Under the pieces are notes generated by a model that saw nothing but the letters and a program-made list of their open reading frames with translations, ran no database searches and was not told the origin of the DNA. Positions 4,830 to 8,043 of a stretch of 8,043 bases of DNA are shown here, in pieces. This DNA is from Phycisphaerales bacterium (lineage in GTDB: Bacteria; Planctomycetota; Phycisphaerae; UBA1845), in NCBI GenBank assembly GCA_030612785.1, contig JAUWNF010000136.1, positions 1 to 8,043 on the forward strand, given 5' to 3'. Made by a program: the position numbers and the translations under genes. Positions within the stretch are counted from its first letter, which is position 1, and each line of letters opens with the position of its first letter.

Positions 4830-5708
4830 ATGGAAACACGTCCCCACAACTTCCTCGGCCTGGAACCGCGGTACTCGGACTACGCGAGCGCGCGGTTCGT
4901 GATCCTGCCGATACCCTACGATGCAACCGCATCGCACCGCCCTGGAACGCGCTTCGGCCCGTCAGCCATCATCGCCGCCTCGGAACACCTCGAACTGCTC
5001 GACGAGGAGTTGGGCGGCGAGTTTCACGAGTGTGGTATCGCGACGCTCGACGCACTCGCCCCGAACGCCGCCGGTCCACAGGCCATGCACGAAGACGTCT
5101 TCAAGTACGCTCGCCGCGTGGTACGCGATGGAAAGACTCCGATAGCCCTCGGGGGCGAGCACAGCATAACCAGCGGGCTGGTCCGGGCCGTCGTCGGGAG
5201 GCATAAACGGCTCTCGGTGCTCCAGATCGACGCCCACGCCGACCTCCGGAAAGAGTACGAGGGGTCCGCATATTCCCACGCCGCGGTCATGCGCCGCGTC
5301 CTGGAATACACCGAGGTCTGTGTCCCAGTGGGGGTGCGCAGCTTCTCCCGCGAAGAGCGTCGTTTCATGAGGCGGGCGCGCCTCGCGCCCATCTCAGCCC
5401 GTCAGTGCCACTGCTCAAACGATTGGCTCGACGCGGTCCTGGATTTGCTAACGGACGAAGTCTACATTACCATCGACATCGATGCGTTCGATCCCGCATA
5501 CGCCCCGGGCACCGGTATGCCCGAGCCGGGCGGGCTCGATTGGTATCAGGTCACCGACCTGCTTCACCTGGTAGCGGAGGAGAAGACGATCGTGGGTGCG
5601 GACATCGTCGAGGTGATGCCGCTACCCGGACAGTCGGTCACGGAATACCTCGCGGCTCGGCTGGTCTACAAGCTGATCTGCTACATCCAGGCCGCGGAAC
5701 GCGCGTAG
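4830..5708 (+). CDS. speB: Agmatinase (agmatine ureohydrolase)
   Basis: Agmatinase hydrolyses agmatine to putrescine and urea with a binuclear manganese centre in the cytosol. The 292-residue product has the ureohydrolase length and all its motifs: LGGEHSIT at 108-114 (ligand H111), LQIDAHADLR at 131-140 (ligands D134, H136, D138), SHAAVMRR at 149-156, and ITIDIDAFDPAYAPGTGMPE at 213-232 (ligands D216 and D218). The SHAAVMR block and the PEPGGL loop favour agmatinase over arginase or formimidoylglutamase. The pyruvoyl arginine decarboxylase just upstream supplies the substrate, which strongly supports the call. The ATG at 4830 precedes the family's usual start region (FLGLEP) but has no obvious Shine-Dalgarno sequence. 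There is no promoter in the 54-base gap, so it is probably expressed from the pdaD promoter. Confidence 0.95.
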   Translation: METRPHNFLGLEPRYSDYASARFVILPIPYDATASHRPGTRFGPSAIIAASEHLELLDEELGGEFHECGIATLDALAPNAAGPQAMHEDVFKYARRVVRDGKTPIALGGEHSITSGLVRAVVGRHKRLSVLQIDAHADLRKEYEGSAYSHAAVMRRVLEYTEVCVPVGVRSFSREERRFMRRARLAPISARQCHCSNDWLDAVLDLLTDEVYITIDIDAFDPAYAPGTGMPEPGGLDWYQVTDLLHLVAEEKTIVGADIVEVMPLPGQSVTEYLAARLVYKLICYIQAAERA

Positions 5709-5740
5709 AGGGTGCGGTCCACGACGCCCACTGCGGTGAG

Positions 5741-5769
5741 TTGATGGCGGCGCGTGCCGGCTCTATAAT
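5741..5769 (+). promoter_or_regulatory. Near-consensus sigma70-like promoter
   Basis: TTGATG (5741-5746), a 17-base spacer and a perfect TATAAT (5764-5769) form the strongest promoter match in the window. It lies 33 bases after the speB stop and drives the membrane protein gene at 5798, with a predicted leader of only about 20 bases. Confidence 0.75.
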
Positions 5770-5786
5770 GCTCGCCGCGCACTATT

Positions 5787-5792
5787 AAGGAG
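5787..5792 (+). promoter_or_regulatory. Ribosome binding site AAGGAG selecting a TTG start
   Basis: AAGGAG ends 5 bases before the TTG at 5798. The next in-frame ATG codons fall inside the first membrane segment, so the TTG is the best start. Confidence 0.7.
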
Positions 5793-5797
5793 CCGCT

Positions 5798-6247
5798 TTG
5801 ACTCGCGTCAGCCGCAATCGTTTGTTGATCTGGATTATCTTTCTGGGGCTGGCCAACTTCGTCAGCTACACGATGATGTACTGGTACATCGGGGGCGACG
5901 CGAAGAACGGTTTTGTCCGAGACGGTGAGTGCTTTGTCCGCGGCCACCACCTTCGGCATCACGGTGGGGAACTCGGGCGCGAGTCGCCGGTCAGCCGAGG
6001 AGTATGGATTTACAGCTACATCCATTCGATCTCCATTTGGCCAACGATCGCGGCGGTGTTGGTTTCCATGTTCATCCTTGCCCGTCCGCATATTATCGCC
6101 ACAATGCAACGGGACGCGATGATCCGGGGGACTACCTTCGTCACCGTGGGCATCACGGTGGTGGTTCTGGTTACCGTGGTAAGCACTCTGTATTTTGTGT
6201 TGGACTTTTTCCGCGCCCTGGCGATCATCGGTAATGAACGCTTCTAA
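5798..6247 (+). CDS. Hypothetical membrane protein, three predicted membrane segments
   Basis: The 149-residue product starts at TTG, supported by AAGGAG 5 bases upstream and a near-consensus promoter. Hydrophobic segments lie at about 8-30, 73-95 and 112-138. Between the first two is a polar loop with YWYIGGDAKNGFVRDGECFV, then a histidine-rich stretch (RGHHLRHHGG), then SRGVWIYSYIHSISIWPTI. Aromatic residues are dense around the second segment. The clustered histidines at 50-55 could bind metal, but this is only a suggestion. I do not know a named family; the layout resembles small proteins I associate with planctomycetes. Its last 14 bases overlap the next gene, so the two are probably translated together and may act together. 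No signal peptide cleavage site is apparent. Confidence 0.85.
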   Translation: MTRVSRNRLLIWIIFLGLANFVSYTMMYWYIGGDAKNGFVRDGECFVRGHHLRHHGGELGRESPVSRGVWIYSYIHSISIWPTIAAVLVSMFILARPHIIATMQRDAMIRGTTFVTVGITVVVLVTVVSTLYFVLDFFRALAIIGNERF

Positions 6248-6791
6248 ACCAACGCCCGCACCGGCAGGTCAGCCGATCCCCAGAAGGGGCATGAGTGCCA
6301 AGGAGGTGCCGGCCTTTGAGTGGAAACTCGTCGGTTACGTGGACGGGTTGACCGTAACGCTGCTCAAGTCTGTGGAGCGGAGCGAAGTCGAAGCCCAACT
6401 CGAACGGCTGAGCAACGAGAGTTACTATCGGGACGTGACCATCTATCCAATCGACGCCGAAGTCCCGCCGGACCCGCTGGCGGCTAAGTTCGCCAAGAAA
6501 GAGAAAAAACCCACCCCCAAGAAAGCCAGGAAAACGGCGGAAGCGAAGAAGGGTAAACCGCCAACGGTGATAAAGGCCAAGATTAAGAAGACCCTGCCCA
6601 CCCCGGCCGCCAAGGCAGTCAGGCGCAAGACGGCCGCGAGTAAAAAAACGACGGCAAAGAAGAAAGCACCCGCCAAAAGGAAAACGGCTGCCAAAAAGAA
6701 AACGACCGGGGCATCAAGACCAGCCACCAAGCCCAAAACGGCCAAGAAGACGAAGTCCCTCCCCTCCAAACGCACCAGACGTAGGGGTTAG
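6234..6791 (+). CDS. Small domain plus lysine/alanine-rich histone H1-like tail
   Basis: The 185-residue product has two parts. Residues about 27-75 form a compact domain (FEWKLVGYVDGLTVTLLKS, EVEAQLERLSNESYYRDVTI) that could be a small alpha/beta fold. From about residue 82 to the end it is a disordered tail of Lys, Ala, Pro and Thr with repeats such as AKKKAPAKRKTAAKKKTT, ending RTRRRG. Such tails occur in bacterial histone H1-like proteins and AlgP-type regulators, which bind DNA or RNA non-specifically. The start is uncertain: ATG 6234 overlaps the previous gene by 14 bases and has no evident ribosome binding site. ATG 6291 follows AGAAGGGG and leaves the conserved-looking domain intact (166 residues). 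No membrane segments are present. It is probably co-expressed with the membrane protein before it. Nucleic-acid binding is inferred from composition; the N-terminal domain is not recognised. Confidence 0.8.
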   Translation: MNASKPTPAPAGQPIPRRGMSAKEVPAFEWKLVGYVDGLTVTLLKSVERSEVEAQLERLSNESYYRDVTIYPIDAEVPPDPLAAKFAKKEKKPTPKKARKTAEAKKGKPPTVIKAKIKKTLPTPAAKAVRRKTAASKKTTAKKKAPAKRKTAAKKKTTGASRPATKPKTAKKTKSLPSKRTRRRG

Positions 6792-6832
6792 TTATGGGTA
6801 GTCGGGCCGCATCGTATCCGTAGATCACGGGG

Positions 6833-7945
6833 CTATCGAGTGGCCCGGAGCAGCTTGGCGTGTTCCTTTTCGAGCTTGCGCAACCGGGCGTGGAAACCGC
6901 GATCGTGTCCGGTGTAAGACCTGCCGGATTTGACCAGGGCCACGAACCATTTCTCCAGGTTTTCGAAGTCGCCGGTGCTAACGTACTCCGAGGCGATCCG
7001 CCGGCGTTTCACGTCCATGTTGTGGTAGTTACCCAAGGCCAGGCAGATGCCGGTTGCCTGAAAGCCGAGTTCACAGTAGACCGCGGCCTCACACGTGCCG
7101 CCGTCCATCAGCTTGCGCTGGTAGGCAAAGGACCGGTCGCGCCGGACCAGTCCGTCGGCGACTGTGCGGCAGAACGCCGTGGCTGCCGGGGTGTAGACGC
7201 TGGTGCGGTCGCCCACGCGCAACACGGGCCCGTTGCCGATGCGCGCGCCGGGCAGTTCTGAACTGGTCTCCACCGCGACGACGATGCACTTGGCGGGAAT
7301 GGTTCTCAACCGGCAGGCGGCCAGCGCGCCGATGAACCCAACCTCCTCGGCACGGGTGAACAGGAAGTAGCCCTCACCGGCAACCCTTTGGCGGCACAGG
7401 TGCTCGAGGCAGCAGAGCATCCCCGCGACGCCGGCCAGGTCATCGCACGCCGGGGCGCGAACGAGCCGGTCGCCAATCCTGGGGCCGGGCAGATCCCACA
7501 TGCCTACCGCACCTTTGGGTACCGGCGAGCCGACGGTGACGCCGGCGGTCTCCACGCGCGCCTCCTTGCCGCGCCCCCGGGCGCGGACGCTCTTGACGAC
7601 ACCGCGCACCCAGCGGTCTCCGACCGGGAAACGGATCCTGGACCCCACGAAGTACTCGCGCCGCACGCCCCCACGCCAGCGTGCACGCAGATTCCTCGCC
7701 CCGGTCATGCGCTCGGCGGTAAAACCCGGGTGATCGAGGTGCGCGGTAAGACACACCGGATGCCGGATCGTCCCGCGGCCACGCCGGTAGCGGACGAGCA
7801 TGTTGCCGGCTTGGTCCTCGGTGAGCGACAGGGCAGGCCGGCGTTTGCAGAACCGCCGGATGTACTCAATGACCGCATGTTCCCCGAACGGGACCGTCGG
7901 GAGGGATAACACTTCTGTGAGGACCTTGCGGTGGTTTGCGTGCAC
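6833..7945 (-). CDS. M42-family metallo-aminopeptidase (glutamyl aminopeptidase/TET type)
   Basis: M42 enzymes are cytosolic di-metal aminopeptidases, often assembled as tetrahedral dodecamers that finish degradation of short peptides. The 370-residue product has the family length (about 340-370) and layout. CLTAHLDHPGF at 65-75 carries the first metal ligand H69 and D71. A central beta-rich insert follows (about 95-150, FVGSRIRFPVGD and GVVKSV), as in the M42 PDZ-like oligomerisation domain. ACDDLAGVAG at 166-175 has the bridging aspartate, TRAEEVGFIGA at 197-207 the catalytic glutamate pair, and GNYHNM near 305-310 the last metal histidine, H308. At VETSS the expected aspartate ligand is E226. 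The start is the GTG at 7945-7943. The frame is open for 27 codons further upstream but has no other ATG, GTG or TTG, and the GTG has only a weak GGCGGA site. The gene converges on the lysine-tail gene with a 41-base gap and no clear terminator. Confidence 0.88.
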   Translation of the reverse strand: MHANHRKVLTEVLSLPTVPFGEHAVIEYIRRFCKRRPALSLTEDQAGNMLVRYRRGRGTIRHPVCLTAHLDHPGFTAERMTGARNLRARWRGGVRREYFVGSRIRFPVGDRWVRGVVKSVRARGRGKEARVETAGVTVGSPVPKGAVGMWDLPGPRIGDRLVRAPACDDLAGVAGMLCCLEHLCRQRVAGEGYFLFTRAEEVGFIGALAACRLRTIPAKCIVVAVETSSELPGARIGNGPVLRVGDRTSVYTPAATAFCRTVADGLVRRDRSFAYQRKLMDGGTCEAAVYCELGFQATGICLALGNYHNMDVKRRRIASEYVSTGDFENLEKWFVALVKSGRSYTGHDRGFHARLRKLEKEHAKLLRATR

Positions 7946-8043
7946 TGGCGCGTCCGCCGGATGAACACCGATCCAGTAATCGAGGCGGGTAGGGTGCGTT
8001 AATGACGCGCTTCCCGTGCTCAGCTACTCGCCTTGCCCGGTCC
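7946..8043. other. Upstream region of the M42 peptidase gene, no further gene seen
   Basis: The last 98 bases hold no complete gene. On the minus strand I find no convincing -35/-10 pair and no strong ribosome binding site for the GTG start. The peptidase promoter may lie beyond the window or be non-canonical. Confidence 0.3.

Noticed and set aside
6443..6775. Minus-strand ORF of 110 residues that looks like a hydrophobic membrane protein (VFFLAAVFLLAGAFFFAVVF)
   Set aside because: It is the exact antisense of the lysine/alanine-rich tail: AAG/AAA and GCC codons read backwards give Leu, Phe and Ala/Gly. There is no ribosome binding site and the sense gene is better supported.
6792..6860. Possible transcription terminator between the convergent genes (GGGC...GCCC)
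   Set aside because: The stem is only 3-4 pairs, no T-run follows, and part of it lies in the peptidase coding end.
6860..7909. Plus-strand ORFs of 133 and 173 residues (6860-7261 and 7388-7909)
   Set aside because: They are antisense to the M42 peptidase, whose catalytic motifs are intact on the minus strand.
1..8043. tRNA, rRNA, CRISPR array, riboswitch or complete insertion sequence
   Set aside because: I looked for conserved cores, regularly spaced repeats, paired terminal repeats and long structured leaders and saw none convincing.

Overview
The window is GC-rich bacterial DNA. Several things point to a planctomycete, probably of the Phycisphaerae type: an archaeal-style pyruvoyl arginine decarboxylase paired with an agmatinase, small membrane and lysine-rich proteins that I associate with that phylum, and GTG and TTG starts. 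This placement is an inference from gene content. There is no rRNA or other marker in the window to prove it.

The left 1.1 kb (about 1-1107) is a graveyard of minus-strand fragments. From the left edge it holds: the thumb region of a group II intron reverse transcriptase with its 5' part missing; a piece of a secreted beta-propeller-like protein, possibly of SdiA-regulated type; an unrecognised coding fragment in another frame, preceded by a 31-codon ORF; and the N-terminus of an ISAzo13-like transposase. None is complete, and the frames change between pieces.

From about 1233 rightwards the DNA looks like ordinary chromosome with compact plus-strand genes. A 187-residue protein with three predicted membrane segments has its own promoter. 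Next is a tight group: rph (RNase PH), a SPOR-like putative lipoprotein 4 bases downstream, and rdgB (XTP/dITP pyrophosphatase) overlapping it by 7 bases. A near-consensus promoter carrying an inverted repeat then drives pdaD (pyruvoyl-dependent arginine decarboxylase) and speB (agmatinase). Together these make putrescine from arginine through agmatine. A third near-consensus promoter (TTGATG-17-TATAAT) drives a 149-residue membrane protein whose gene overlaps one for a protein with a small N-terminal domain and a long lysine/alanine-rich tail like that of histone H1.

A minus-strand gene for a cytosolic M42-type metallo-aminopeptidase converges on this group and fills most of the right end. 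Positions 7946-8043 are its upstream region, where I see no convincing promoter.

No tRNA, rRNA, CRISPR array or complete insertion sequence was found. No known defence or biosynthetic cluster is visible. The least explained items are the duplicated SPOR-like lipoprotein between rph and rdgB, the membrane/lysine-tail gene pair beside the polyamine genes, and the truncated intron junction.
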